In this document: positions 55,601 through 63,824 of the stretch, piece by piece | Position numbering within the stretch: the stretch's first letter is position 1 | Layout: every line of letters begins with the position of its first letter | Assembly (NCBI GenBank): GCA_046349615.1 | Contig: JAXMBZ010000001.1 | Location: 186,001 to 250,000, forward strand | Reading direction: 5' to 3' | Source of the DNA: JADJNY01 sp046349615 | GTDB taxonomy: Bacteria; Planctomycetota; UBA1135; GCA-002686595 | DNA: 64,000 nucleotides | Made by a program: the position numbers and the translations under genes | Notes under the pieces: model-generated | Databases searched by the model: none | Seen by the model: the letters and a program-made list of their open reading frames with translations, nothing else | What the model was told of the DNA's origin: nothing

Positions 55601-56221
55601 CGCGTTCTCCGCGAAGGTCTGGAGCGCGCGCACGACCTGCGCGGGGAGCGCGTCGGGCACGCGCAGGCGCGGCGAGAGCTCGGCCTCGTTCGCCTCGAGG
55701 AGCGCGCGCGAACCGCGGGCGAGCTCGAGCGCGGTGCGGCGCGCCCACGTCGCGACGAGTGCGGCGTCGGGCTTCGTCGCGGCTTGTTTCTCGCGCTCGC
55801 GCGCGAAGCGGACGAGCTCCTCGACCGCGGCGGCGCGCGCGGTCGCGAGCGCGGCGTCGTTCGGCGCGAGGCGCTTCCTGCCCGCGGCGTCGAGCCCGAG
55901 CTCGCCGCCCGGTCTGGTCGCGGCGCGCGCGAGCTCGTGCTGCCAGAACGTCCGCGCATCCTCGTCGTGCGCGCAGGCATCGACCCAGAGCGCGAGCACC
56001 TCGAGCGACTCCGGCTGCGCGTCGAGCGCGAGACGCAGCGGCGTGAACGCCTGCTCCGCGCGGCCGTCGGCGATCGCCTTGCGCGCGGCCGCGATCGACG
56101 CGGCGCCGCGGCCGGGAGCGGCGGCGGGCTCTTCCGGCTTCGGAGCGGGGTTCTGGGCGAACGCGGCCGTCGCGGCGGCGACGAGCGCGCATCCGACGGC
56201 GCGGAACGGTGCGGTGCGCAT
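52694..56221 (-). CDS. large secreted HExxH metallopeptidase-like protein
   Basis: A 1175-residue protein. ATG 56221 is chosen because it opens a signal peptide (MRTAPFRAVGCALVAAATAAFA). Residues about 40-330 are helical and Ala-rich. Near residue 397 a zinc motif HELTH is followed by PAWLAEGKAVW, a candidate third ligand Glu, fitting gluzincin peptidases, although no specific family is certain. A region around 800-960 resembles concanavalin/DUF1080-like domains (SFVSGCVVLGFRERDDNVRFSFGAGDFDYAIG, LRAFVDGKPVGRY). The C-terminus has a Pro/Lys/Asp linker and a final thioredoxin-like stretch is not evident. It converges on the 49831 gene. Substrate unknown. Confidence 0.7.
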   Translation of the reverse strand: MRTAPFRAVGCALVAAATAAFAQNPAPKPEEPAAAPGRGAASIAAARKAIADGRAEQAFTPLRLALDAQPESLEVLALWVDACAHDEDARTFWQHELARAATRPGGELGLDAAGRKRLAPNDAALATARAAAVEELVRFAREREKQAATKPDAALVATWARRTALELARGSRALLEANEAELSPRLRVPDALPAQVVRALQTFAENAQRNSRTKEAVEAARVLAGLGVQLGWEKDLQGPKPTGLGALAKTANELLAKARAQLASKNERPWTVEELEKLDADQAEAFTRAHDSLGNPGVAVSPNARYRIETDCGYETLLGTARTVELHHARLARWYGTDPFTNEPGLVRIVPEATGLEAEGAPFWWAGGFQGGDTTTLRFSCGGGAPTIEGLGHGLVHELTHRFDGALYPGLPAWLAEGKAVWTGGAYGASTAPEFVENYASIGTIEGAFVKGYGDPTKLAKLIEGTIDDYRDNYVAGNALYVYLRSRKDASGRLLFRDALRVFQEKARTAKKPKEHFLATFCDGRDGRPKSFEDFCADWTPWVAGFYWQARKPWALEFTEDVGGADAPPVMDEPVWVWTRSRAEPRFGQEQAALAARIFLRAGERANAIAAGTWALAVDGRRPMDELAFADALEREGRKESAWAVRAELDAVTGARNGAPPFQSALPRTFAALETLGAAVDDASKRSLARTAGALRAERETLARRLGVAELAPLPAVDVDAPSVVFDGPPNVLARDGWGESGLTGYEERRAKGRHFVDEDGALVVGLEKPKAKATSTGEGLAAVDRAAAQIDCFALAPEWVLAGSWRLDCRVRFLTSFVSGCVVLGFRERDDNVRFSFGAGDFDYAIGASEKQEHDFTDVNWSITGLRDRDGGLVAGTSGGVHFDAPRSTFWLSLVVDGPVLRAFVDGKPVGRYVTVDGAPIEGRIGFATGMGALRVEDLRLSRLERSRRAPARGREEELFALDDARSVAPWDAANVASRGLPRVPQGTLLAVVPAPETAFASELDETAFVQRATRGLRDLSVVMRREQPTQPLVVAFPASLGAKARAELEAAARKELGEKVELRAHAVRSSAAPPPADSPKDVDTKPANGAAKDGEPVKPDASGDVKADAAASSRARSLWLLFLDQAGTVRAASRVSTAKPASDEFLRWLRVFREHGRPERTLPSIERVPVGGR

Positions 56222-56345
56222 GGGGGCGGAGCGCACACCCTACTCGCGCGGCGAGCGGGCGACGAGATGCTCGGTGCACGGTTCGTGGAGCGATCCGTAC
56301 GGTCGCGAGACACCGCGGGGGCTCCGCGTTCGCTACCGTGGGCGC

Positions 56346-58382
56346 ATGCTCGAACTCCGCCTCGTCCCCGCGTTCCTCGTCCTCACCACCTTCGCCGAAG
56401 CCGCCGAACAGCCGTACTCGCTGGAGGACCTGCGCCTGCTCGTCGGCGTGTCGAGCGTCCAGCTCGCGCCCGACGGGAAGACCGTCGCCGTGATCACGTC
56501 GCGCGCGAACTTCGCCGAGAACAAGAACGAAAGCGCGCTCTGCGCGGTCGACGTCGCGAGCGGCGAGGTGCGCGTGCTCTCGCAGGGCCGCAAGTCCGTC
56601 TCGCAGCCGACGTGGTCGCCCGACGGCGCGACTCTGGCGTTCGTCGCGCCCGACGCGAAGGACGAGCCGCAGGTGTGGCTCCTCCCGATCCACGGCGGCG
56701 AAGCGCGGCAGTTCACGCACTCGCCGACCGGCATCGAGCACTTCTCGTGGCGCCCCGACGGCCGCGCGATCGCGTTCGCGGCCGAGGACGCGGAGCCGGA
56801 GCGCACGGGCGAGGAGAAGCACGTGAAGACGCTGCGCCTCGGCGACCAGGACCTCTTCCTGCGCACGCCCTCGCTGCCGCGGCACGCGTGGCTGCAGACG
56901 CTCGACGCGGACGATGCGAAGCGGTTGACGAGCGGCGAGTGGTCGATCGAGTTCGTGCTCCCGCCGTCGAGCCCCGCGTCGTCGCTCGCGTGGTCGCCGG
57001 ACGGGAAGAAGATCGCGCTGACGCGCGTGCCCGCGCCGCAGTCGGGGCAGCTCGACCTCGGCCGCGTGATGCTCCTCGACGTCGAGAGCGGCGCGCTCGA
57101 GCCGCTCGACTCGGTCGATCGCTACCAGACCGCGCCGACGTTCGCGCCCGACGGCTCGGGCGTGCTCGTGCGCTATCCGCGCGACGGCAAGCCGCAGTTC
57201 CTCTCCGATCTCTATCTGTCGAAGGGCGGCACGGGGCCGGGCGTCGACGTCACGCGCGCGCTCGACCGCCACGTGTTCGGCGCCGAGTGGATGCCGAGCG
57301 GCAACGAGTTCCTCACCGCGTGCAACGAGCGCGACGGCGTCGGACTGTGGATCGTCCCGCTCGACACGCACGCGAAGGCGCGCGAGCTCGACCTCGACGG
57401 GCTCGTCGTGTCGGGCGCGTTCGGCTACGACTGCTGCGTCGCGCCGACCGGCGCGATCGCGTTCAGCGCGTCGCGCGCGAACCTGCCGGCCGAGGTCTAC
57501 GTCATGGACTCCGCCGCCGCGAAGCCGCGCCGGCTCACGCGCTTCAACGCGTGGGCGGAGGAGCGGCGCGCCGCGCGCATGGAGCGCATCACGTGGAAGA
57601 CGCACGACGGGATGGAAGCGGACGGCGTGCTCGCGCTGCCCGACGATCTGTCGACGCCGCGGCCGCTCGTGCTCGTGATCCACGGCGGGCCGACGTCGGC
57701 GTCGAAGACGAGCTTCTCGATGCTCCCGCAGCTCATGGCCGCGAAGGGCTGGATCGTGTTCAGCCCGAACTACCGCGGCAGCGACAACCTCGGCCACGCC
57801 TTCGCGAACGCGATCTTCGACGACGCGGGCGAAGGTCCGGGGCGCGACGTCATGGCCGGCGTCGCCGAGCTGAAGAAGCGCGCGTACGTCGACTCGAAGC
57901 GCGCGTTCGTCACGGGCTGGTCCTACGGCGGCTTCATGACGACGTGGCTGCTCGGCAAGTACCCGAACGAGTGGACGGCGGGCGTCGCGGGCGCCGCGGT
58001 GACGGACTGGACCGACATGTACAACTTCGCCGACGGCAACGTCGGCATCCGACATCAGTTCGGCGGCTCGCCGTGGAAGCGCGAGTTCGCCGACGCCTAC
58101 CGTGCGCAGTCGCCGATCACGTACGCGACGAGCATCCGCGCGCCGACGCTCGTCCTGACGAACCTCGAGGACTACCGCGTCCCGCCGACGCAGTCGTTCG
58201 CGCTCTACCACGCGCTGAAGGACAACGGCGTCGAGACCGAGTTCATCGGCTTCCAGGGCCGCACGCACGCCTCGAGCGATCCGGTCAACGCACGGGAGCG
58301 AGCGAAGCTCTGGATGGGATGGATCGAGTCGCACCTCGACGCGCGCGGCGCGGCGAGCGGAGCCGCGGCGGGCGCGCGCTGA
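56346..58382 (+). CDS. S9-family prolyl oligopeptidase-like serine peptidase
   Basis: A 678-residue exported enzyme with signal peptide MLELRLVPAFLVLTTFAEAAEQ. Residues about 25-410 form a beta-propeller (SVQLAPDGKTVAVIT, PTWSPDGATLAFVA, HFSWRPDGRAIAF). The C-terminal alpha/beta hydrolase has an oxyanion HGGP motif, nucleophile Ser in GWSYGGFMTTW, Asp in TNLEDYRVPP and His in GRTHASSDP. This is the dipeptidyl-peptidase IV/acylaminoacyl-peptidase group, which cleaves short peptides. ATG 56346 starts 124 bases from the divergent HExxH gene. Length is normal. Confidence 0.93.
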   Translation: MLELRLVPAFLVLTTFAEAAEQPYSLEDLRLLVGVSSVQLAPDGKTVAVITSRANFAENKNESALCAVDVASGEVRVLSQGRKSVSQPTWSPDGATLAFVAPDAKDEPQVWLLPIHGGEARQFTHSPTGIEHFSWRPDGRAIAFAAEDAEPERTGEEKHVKTLRLGDQDLFLRTPSLPRHAWLQTLDADDAKRLTSGEWSIEFVLPPSSPASSLAWSPDGKKIALTRVPAPQSGQLDLGRVMLLDVESGALEPLDSVDRYQTAPTFAPDGSGVLVRYPRDGKPQFLSDLYLSKGGTGPGVDVTRALDRHVFGAEWMPSGNEFLTACNERDGVGLWIVPLDTHAKARELDLDGLVVSGAFGYDCCVAPTGAIAFSASRANLPAEVYVMDSAAAKPRRLTRFNAWAEERRAARMERITWKTHDGMEADGVLALPDDLSTPRPLVLVIHGGPTSASKTSFSMLPQLMAAKGWIVFSPNYRGSDNLGHAFANAIFDDAGEGPGRDVMAGVAELKKRAYVDSKRAFVTGWSYGGFMTTWLLGKYPNEWTAGVAGAAVTDWTDMYNFADGNVGIRHQFGGSPWKREFADAYRAQSPITYATSIRAPTLVLTNLEDYRVPPTQSFALYHALKDNGVETEFIGFQGRTHASSDPVNARERAKLWMGWIESHLDARGAASGAAAGAR

Positions 58383-58441
58383 AGCGTCGGCCCGCGATTC
58401 GAGCGCGTCGGCCGCGGGGGAAAACGAGCCGGGGTTCAGAT

Positions 58442-58513
58442 CGGCCCGTCCGGAGGTCGATTCGGGCCCCGGCGGCGCCGGGGCGCGGGCTCGAAACGAG
58501 CTCGGACGGGCCG
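58442..58513 (+). terminator. nested hairpins between peptidase and metzincin genes
   Basis: An outer 11-bp inverted repeat (58442-58452 with 58503-58513) encloses an 8-bp hairpin (58466-58473 with 58477-58484). It could end the peptidase message. Its right arm covers the GTG at 58513, which argues that the next gene starts at GTG 58543 instead. Confidence 0.5.
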
Positions 58514-58542
58514 TGGGATCGGCCCGACTCGAGTTCATCGGC

Positions 58543-60984
58543 GTGCAACGAACGAGCGCGAAGGCAGGGATCGTCGCGGCGGGGCTCTTCCTCGCTGCCT
58601 GCGGCGGCGGAGGCAGCGGCGGCGCGTCGGCACACGTGTCGTTCGCGACGAACGCAGCGAGCGTCGGCGAGGACGGCGGCGCGTCGTCCGTCACGGTCGT
58701 GCTGCACACGTCGCTCGCTGCGACGGACGCGGACGTCGTGGTCGACGTGGTCGATCGCGGCACGGGCACCGCGACGTCGGGCACGGACTACGCGGCGTTC
58801 GCGCCGACGGCGGTGACGTTCCCCGCGGGCTCGATCGACGGAGCGACAGAGACCGTCGCGCTGACGCCGCTCTCGGACCTCCTCGTCGAGGGCGCGAGCG
58901 AGACGGTCGCGCTCGGGCTCGCTTCGGCGAGCGGCGGCTCGATCGCGAGCCCGGCGACGTTCACGGCCTCGATCACGGACGCGGACGCGGCGAGCATCGC
59001 GTTCGCGTCGAGCGCGACGAGCTCGTTCTCGGAGACCGCGGGTGCGATCGCGGTGAACGTGGCGCTCGACCTCGCGCCGGGGGTCGCGCTCGCGACGGGA
59101 GCGAGCGTCGTCGTGTCGAACGCGGGCACGGGCTCCGCGAGCGCGGGCTCCGACTTCACGTCGTTCTCGTCGCGCACGCTGAACTTCGCCGCGGGCAGCA
59201 CGGACGGCGCGACGCAGTCGGTGACGATCACGCTGCTCGACGACGCGGCAGCGGAGGCGGGCGAGACGATCGTGCTCGCGCTCTCGTCGCCGTCGACGGG
59301 CGCGTCGCTCGGCGCGACGACGCAGCGCACGCTGACGATCCTCGACGACGAGAGCGCGGGCGCCGCGGCGTTCGCGGCGACCGAGGGCGCGACCGGGACG
59401 GAGAACGCGCTCGCGGAGAACGAGCTCGTCGACCTCGGCGCGCGCACGCTGAACGCGGGGCCGAACACGGGCACGCTCGTGCGCGTCTCGAACACGGGCG
59501 GCGCGACGATGCACGTCGCGGCGCCGCGCATCACGGGCACGAACGCGGCGGATTTCGACGTCACCGTCGACTCCGCGTCGATGGTGCCGGCCGCGGAGGT
59601 CGCGACCGGCGGCGATCCCGCGCTCGCGCAGGCGTCGCCGATCACGGCCGCGCTCGAGCAGGGCTCCGGCCCCGGGATCGCGCTCGCGTTCGACGCGGAA
59701 CTCGCCGCGGAGCTGCGCACGCGCGAGCTCGCGAGCGTGCACGGGTTCCCGCTGCCGGGGCTCGGTCCGGTCACGCTGCAGTTGCAGCGCGCGCCGCTGC
59801 CCGTCGCGGACGACGCCGTGCTCCGCGTCGACGGCGTGGACGTCGTCGGCGGTCCGCGCGCGCTGCTCGACGGCGTCGCGTTCTGGACCGGCAACGCGGC
59901 GGAGGTTCCGGGCTCGCGCGTGTTCCTCGCGCTCGACGCGAGCGGTCCGCGCGGCTTCGTCGAGCTCCCGGGCGAACCCAAGCGGCGCGTGCACCTCGCG
60001 CGCGGCGCGGACGGCGCCTTGCGCGCGGTCGACGGCGAGAACGGGCTCGCGGCGCTCGGCGTCGCGCCGCCGACGTTCGAGTGCGCGGACGCGCCGCTCG
60101 TGCCCGGCGCGGCGCAAGGGAACACGCCGACGACCGGCGCGATCGTTTCGCCCGGCACGATGGACGTCGCGGAGTGCCGGCTCGCGCTCGAGACGGACTA
60201 CCAGCTCTACCAGAAGTTCGGCTCGTCCGGCGCGCTCACGACGTACGTGACGGAGCTCGTCGCCGCGGTGAGCGCGCAGTACTTCGAGGACATCCAGTCG
60301 ACGTTCTCGATCGCGTACCTCGGCGTGCACACGACCGCCTCCGACGGATGGACGACGCAGGACTCGGGCGGCACGCCGACGGACTTGCTGAACGAATTCG
60401 TCGGCGCGTGGGCGCCGAACTCGTGGCCCGTGTCGGCGAACCTCGCGCACTTCCTGTCGGGTGCCTCGCTCGGCGGCGGCGTCGCGTACATCAACGTGCT
60501 GTGCAACTCGAGCTTCGGGTTCGGCGTGAGCGCGAACCTCGGCGGCAACATCGACTGGAGCACGTGGACCGGGCAGCCGGGCAACTTCACGTGGGACTTC
60601 GTCGTCGTCGCGCACGAGATCGGCCACAACTTCGGCTCGAACCACACGCACGCGTACTGCCCGCCGCTCGACCAGTGCTACTCGAACTGCACCGGCACGA
60701 CGGTGTGCTCGCAGGGCACGATCATGAGCTACTGCCACCTCTGCGGCGGCATGGACAACATCGACCTCTCCTTCCATCCCGCGACGGCGGACATCATGCG
60801 CGCGGCCGTCAACGCGAGTTGCCTCGGCGATTCGGGCGTGCTCGGCGGGAGCTACGTCCAGTACCGCGTGCGCTTCGATCCGCGCACGGCGACGGGGCAG
60901 CGCGACGCGACGCTGCAGCTCGACCACGACGCGGCGAACGCTCCGCAGCCGTTCCACGTGCTCCTGCGCGGCACGGCGCAGTGA
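58543..60984 (+). CDS. Calx-beta metzincin lipoprotein
   Basis: An 813-residue protein if GTG 58543 is used, giving a clean lipoprotein signal MQRTSAKAGIVAAGLFLAAC (Cys20). GTG 58513 would add ten residues. Two Calx-beta-like repeats follow (SFATNAASVGEDGG..., IAFASSATSSFSETAG..., each ending with TD/DDE), then a DUF1573-like beta unit. The catalytic part is a metzincin: HEIGHNFGSNH (zinc His about 691, 695 and 701) with the Met-turn GTIMSYCH. This matches reprolysin-like bacterial peptidases with disulfide-rich loops (CPPLDQCYSNCTGTTVC). It is probably an outer-membrane, surface-exposed protease. The substrate is unknown. Confidence 0.9.
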   Translation: MQRTSAKAGIVAAGLFLAACGGGGSGGASAHVSFATNAASVGEDGGASSVTVVLHTSLAATDADVVVDVVDRGTGTATSGTDYAAFAPTAVTFPAGSIDGATETVALTPLSDLLVEGASETVALGLASASGGSIASPATFTASITDADAASIAFASSATSSFSETAGAIAVNVALDLAPGVALATGASVVVSNAGTGSASAGSDFTSFSSRTLNFAAGSTDGATQSVTITLLDDAAAEAGETIVLALSSPSTGASLGATTQRTLTILDDESAGAAAFAATEGATGTENALAENELVDLGARTLNAGPNTGTLVRVSNTGGATMHVAAPRITGTNAADFDVTVDSASMVPAAEVATGGDPALAQASPITAALEQGSGPGIALAFDAELAAELRTRELASVHGFPLPGLGPVTLQLQRAPLPVADDAVLRVDGVDVVGGPRALLDGVAFWTGNAAEVPGSRVFLALDASGPRGFVELPGEPKRRVHLARGADGALRAVDGENGLAALGVAPPTFECADAPLVPGAAQGNTPTTGAIVSPGTMDVAECRLALETDYQLYQKFGSSGALTTYVTELVAAVSAQYFEDIQSTFSIAYLGVHTTASDGWTTQDSGGTPTDLLNEFVGAWAPNSWPVSANLAHFLSGASLGGGVAYINVLCNSSFGFGVSANLGGNIDWSTWTGQPGNFTWDFVVVAHEIGHNFGSNHTHAYCPPLDQCYSNCTGTTVCSQGTIMSYCHLCGGMDNIDLSFHPATADIMRAAVNASCLGDSGVLGGSYVQYRVRFDPRTATGQRDATLQLDHDAANAPQPFHVLLRGTAQ

Positions 60985-61039
60985 ACTCGGCGGCGCGGGG
61001 CCCATGGCGCGCCGAGCCCGGGTCTGGGATGATGCTCCG

Positions 61040-61537
61040 ATGAACCCTGCGGCGCTGCGGATCCTGGTGACGGGCGGAACCTTCGACAAGGACTACCACG
61101 AGCTCGAAGGGCGACTGTTTTTCCGCGAGACGCACGTGCAGGAGATGCTGCGCCTCGGGCGGAGCCGGTTGCCGATCACGGTGGAGACGTTGATGTTGAT
61201 CGACAGCCTCGACATGACGGACGAGGATCGGGAGCGGATCCTCGAGGCGTGTCGGAAGGCGCCGGAAGATCGGATCGTGATCACGCACGGCACGGACACG
61301 ATGGAGCACACGGCGCGGTTCATCGGGGCGGCGCGATTGGACAAGACGATCGTGTTGACGGGCGCGATGGTGCCGTACACGTTCGGCAGCTCGGATGGGT
61401 TGTTCAATTTGGGGAGCGCGATTGCGTTTGCGCAGGCGTTGGCGTCGGGGACGTATGTCGCGATGAATGGGCGGGTGTTCCGGGGGGATGAGGTGCGGAA
61501 GAACAAGGCGTCGGGGGTGTTTGAGGAGCGGGGGTGA
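61040..61537 (+). CDS. short single-domain asparaginase-like protein
   Basis: A 165-residue protein with both catalytic Thr motifs of L-asparaginases: TGGTFDKDYHE near residue 11 and HGTDTME near residue 84, plus LTGAMVP. It corresponds only to the N-terminal domain; the C-terminal domain of ordinary 330-residue asparaginases is absent. A short family of this size exists, so it may be complete. Codon use is unlike the neighbours: many TTG, GGG, CGG and GAT codons, especially from 61300 onward, where other genes use CTC, GGC, CGC and GAC. That suggests recent transfer. ATG 61040 fits well. Confidence 0.85.
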   Translation: MNPAALRILVTGGTFDKDYHELEGRLFFRETHVQEMLRLGRSRLPITVETLMLIDSLDMTDEDRERILEACRKAPEDRIVITHGTDTMEHTARFIGAARLDKTIVLTGAMVPYTFGSSDGLFNLGSAIAFAQALASGTYVAMNGRVFRGDEVRKNKASGVFEERG

Positions 61538-61614
61538 CTGGCGGCGCGCGAAGGCAGATGCGCGGTGAGGGAGACTGGGCGCAAAGGCGCACATTTGGAT
61601 GCTTCGCATTCCAG

Positions 61615-61663
61615 ACTCGTGACTCGATCGCGCCGGAGGAACCGGCGCGATCGAGCCACGAGT
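61615..61663. terminator. 22-bp hairpin between convergent genes
   Basis: A 22-base stem with a single A-C mismatch (61615-61636 with 61642-61663) and a 5-base loop lies 77 bases after the asparaginase stop. It is placed to terminate transcripts from both the asparaginase and the HAF-repeat gene. Confidence 0.65.
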
Positions 61664-61674
61664 TCTAGTTGCTC

Positions 61675-61794
61675 TCAGCGACTCGTTGTTTCTCGGCTTC
61701 TGGGTTGGCCTCGGCTTCCTGTTTGGCCTCGGCTTCTTGGTTGGCCTCAGGTTCTTGGTTGGCCTCGGCTGCTTGGTTGCTCTCGGCAACTCCA
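61675..61794. repeat. 18-bp tandem repeat (minisatellite), about 6 units
   Basis: Imperfect 18-base units repeat head to tail, for example at 61693-61710, 61711-61728, 61729-61746, 61747-61764 and 61765-61782, all starting TC(G/A)G. A degenerate unit precedes and a partial unit follows. The tract ends exactly at the HAF-repeat gene stop codon. All three minus-strand frames stay open across it: Lys/Pro/Arg-rich (TKKPRP-type), Ala/Glu/Asn/Gln-rich (NQEAEA-type) and a plus-strand Gly/Leu-rich frame. I do not call a gene there. Confidence 0.85.
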
Positions 61795-62895
61795 TCAGTG
61801 GTGGTGATGGTGGTGGCCGCAGCCGGGGAGCCAGCCTTCGCCGCAGAGGCCGGGGTTCGGGAGCGTCGCGATGAAGCCGCGGCGCGCGCCGTTGATCAGG
61901 CCGACGCCGACGATGCGGCGGCCGTCGGCGGAGATGCTCGTGGCGGCTTCGAGCGTCCAGTTCGTCAGGTCGACGCCGAGCGTGGGGAGGAGGTCGTTCA
62001 GGTCGACCATCCCGAGCAGCGGGGTCCAGAGGAAGGCGCGCAGGTCGCCGCTCTCGTCGTCGGACGTGCCGACGATGAACAGGCCGTTCTCGTTGACTCC
62101 GTAGGCCCCGGAGAAGGAGCCGCCGTCGAGGTGGCCGAGGCTCTGCGGCGTTCCGTTCACCCAGCGCGCCGCGTCGGCGCCGCTCGTGCCCGCGATGACG
62201 GCGCCGTTCGCGCTGATCGCGTAGCCGGACGACCACTCGTCCGGGTTCACGGCGCCGAGGTCCTGCATCCCGTGCTGCGGCGTCCAACGGAACGCGTGCT
62301 CGGCGCCGCCCGTGAGGTCCGCGAAGCCCGTGATGGTGTGACCGTTCGCGCTGACCGCGAGCCCGAACGAGTAGGAACCGCCGGGGAGCACGCCGAGGTC
62401 GACCATTCCGGTGTTCGTCGTCCAGCGGTACGCGTGGATGCCGTTCGCCGAGTCGCTCGCGCCGACGACCACGGCGCCGTTGTTGCTCGCGCCGTACGCC
62501 GACGCGCCGACCGTGCCGCCGGGGAGCATGCCGAGGTCGATCATCCCGGCGCCCTGCGTCCAGCGGAACGCGCCTTCGCGATCGGGCAGCAGCGACAAGC
62601 CGACGATCGCCTTGCCGTCCGCGCTCATGCCGAAGACCCACGTGTCGGTCGCGCCCGGGAGCGTGCCGAGGTCCAGCAGCGGGCCGGAGTTCTTCTTGCG
62701 AATGCCGCGGTTTCCGTTCACGCCCGAGCTGTTGCCGGCGACGACGTCGCCGTTCTTGCTGATCGCGATGCAGTCCGAGTACCCGTCGCCAGGCAACTGG
62801 CCGAGGCTCGTGATCGTCTGCGCGTGCGAGCTCGGGACGAGCGCGACGACGGCGAGGAGGGAGGAAGCGAAGGTGAGGGGAGCGGCGATCTTCAT
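61795..62895 (-). CDS. secreted HAF-repeat protein with natural His6 C-terminus
   Basis: A 366-residue protein with a signal peptide (MKIAAPLTFASSLLAVVALVPSSHA). It contains about seven HAF-type repeats, each with D(L)G.LPGG followed by A.G.S..G..V.G and AFRWT, predicted to form a beta-propeller-like or solenoid surface. Function of the family is unknown. The chain ends CGHHHHHH before TGA, six His codons (five CAC, one CAT). ATG 62895 is preceded by no Shine-Dalgarno sequence. A 22-bp hairpin and a minisatellite lie just downstream. Confidence 0.85.
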   Translation of the reverse strand: MKIAAPLTFASSLLAVVALVPSSHAQTITSLGQLPGDGYSDCIAISKNGDVVAGNSSGVNGNRGIRKKNSGPLLDLGTLPGATDTWVFGMSADGKAIVGLSLLPDREGAFRWTQGAGMIDLGMLPGGTVGASAYGASNNGAVVVGASDSANGIHAYRWTTNTGMVDLGVLPGGSYSFGLAVSANGHTITGFADLTGGAEHAFRWTPQHGMQDLGAVNPDEWSSGYAISANGAVIAGTSGADAARWVNGTPQSLGHLDGGSFSGAYGVNENGLFIVGTSDDESGDLRAFLWTPLLGMVDLNDLLPTLGVDLTNWTLEAATSISADGRRIVGVGLINGARRGFIATLPNPGLCGEGWLPGCGHHHHHH

Positions 62896-63079
62896 GGAGG
62901 AACTCGAGGAGGTTCTCGGGGTGGAGTCGGGTGAATGCCGCGCGGCCTCCCCCGAGCCGTTGCTCGGGAGCGCGGGCTGCGCGTCGCTCCTTCCTCCCGG
63001 GGCTCGCCGTTTTTCCTCGCGAGTTCTCGCCGAAAACACGCCCTTGCCGCGCGATGGGCCGTCCGCGCATGATCCCGGC

Positions 63080-63763
63080 ATGGGAGCGGAGCGAGGCGGC
63101 GATACCTGCTGGAGCTTGATCCAACGCGCCGCGGACGGCGACGCGACGGCGCGCTCTTCCTTCGGTCGCAGCTACCTCCCGCTCGTCCGTGCGTTCCTCG
63201 TGCAGCGTTGGCGCGGCACGCCGCTCGTCCACGAAGTCGACGACGCCGTGCAGGAGGCCTTCGTCGACTGCTTCCGGCCGGGAGGACCGCTCACGCGCGC
63301 CGAGGCCGCGTCCGGAGACTTCCGCGGCTTCCTCTTCGGCGTCGTGCGGCACGTCGCGCTGCGTTTCGAGGAGCGCGGTCGAGCGGCGCACGCGCGCGCT
63401 TCGCTCGAGCTCCCCGAGGACCTCGCCGACGACGCGATCGGCGTGTCGCGCGTCTTCGATCGACAGTGGGCGCTCACGTTGATGCGCGAAGCGGCCGCGG
63501 AGATGAGTCGCGAAGCGAGCGACGACGCCGCGCGCCTTCGGGTGGAGCTCCTCCGTCTGCGGTTCGGCTCCGACGTGCCGGTGCGCGAGATCGCGGAGCG
63601 ATGGGGGATGGACGCGGACGCCGTGCACCGCGCCTACGCCCGCGCCCGCGACGAGTTCCGCGCGTGCCTGCGCCGCGTCGTCGCGTTCCACTCGGTGCGC
63701 ACCGAGGCCGAGCTCGACGACGAATGCCGCCGGCTCCTGGCGCTCCTCTCCCCGGACGCGTGA
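63080..63763 (+). CDS. ECF-type sigma factor (second copy)
   Basis: A 227-residue sigma-70-family protein. Region 2 shows LIQRAADGDATARSSFGRSYLPLVRAFL and VDDAVQEAFVDCF; region 4 is VELLRLRFGSDVPVREIAERWGMDADAVHRAYARARDEF. The C-terminal tail (HSVRTEAELDDECRRLLALL) is longer than usual. It sits 184 bases from the divergent HAF-repeat gene and 61 bases before the start of a protein that looks like the N-terminus of a Ser/Thr kinase. The arrangement resembles the 41705/37680 pair but is collinear. ATG 63080 is the start. Confidence 0.85.
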   Translation: MGAERGGDTCWSLIQRAADGDATARSSFGRSYLPLVRAFLVQRWRGTPLVHEVDDAVQEAFVDCFRPGGPLTRAEAASGDFRGFLFGVVRHVALRFEERGRAAHARASLELPEDLADDAIGVSRVFDRQWALTLMREAAAEMSREASDDAARLRVELLRLRFGSDVPVREIAERWGMDADAVHRAYARARDEFRACLRRVVAFHSVRTEAELDDECRRLLALLSPDA

Positions 63764-63824
63764 GCCCCGCCCGAAAAATGCCGGGAAGTCGCGAGGGAAA
63801 CCGGCCTCGGGCTGGAGGAAGGAC

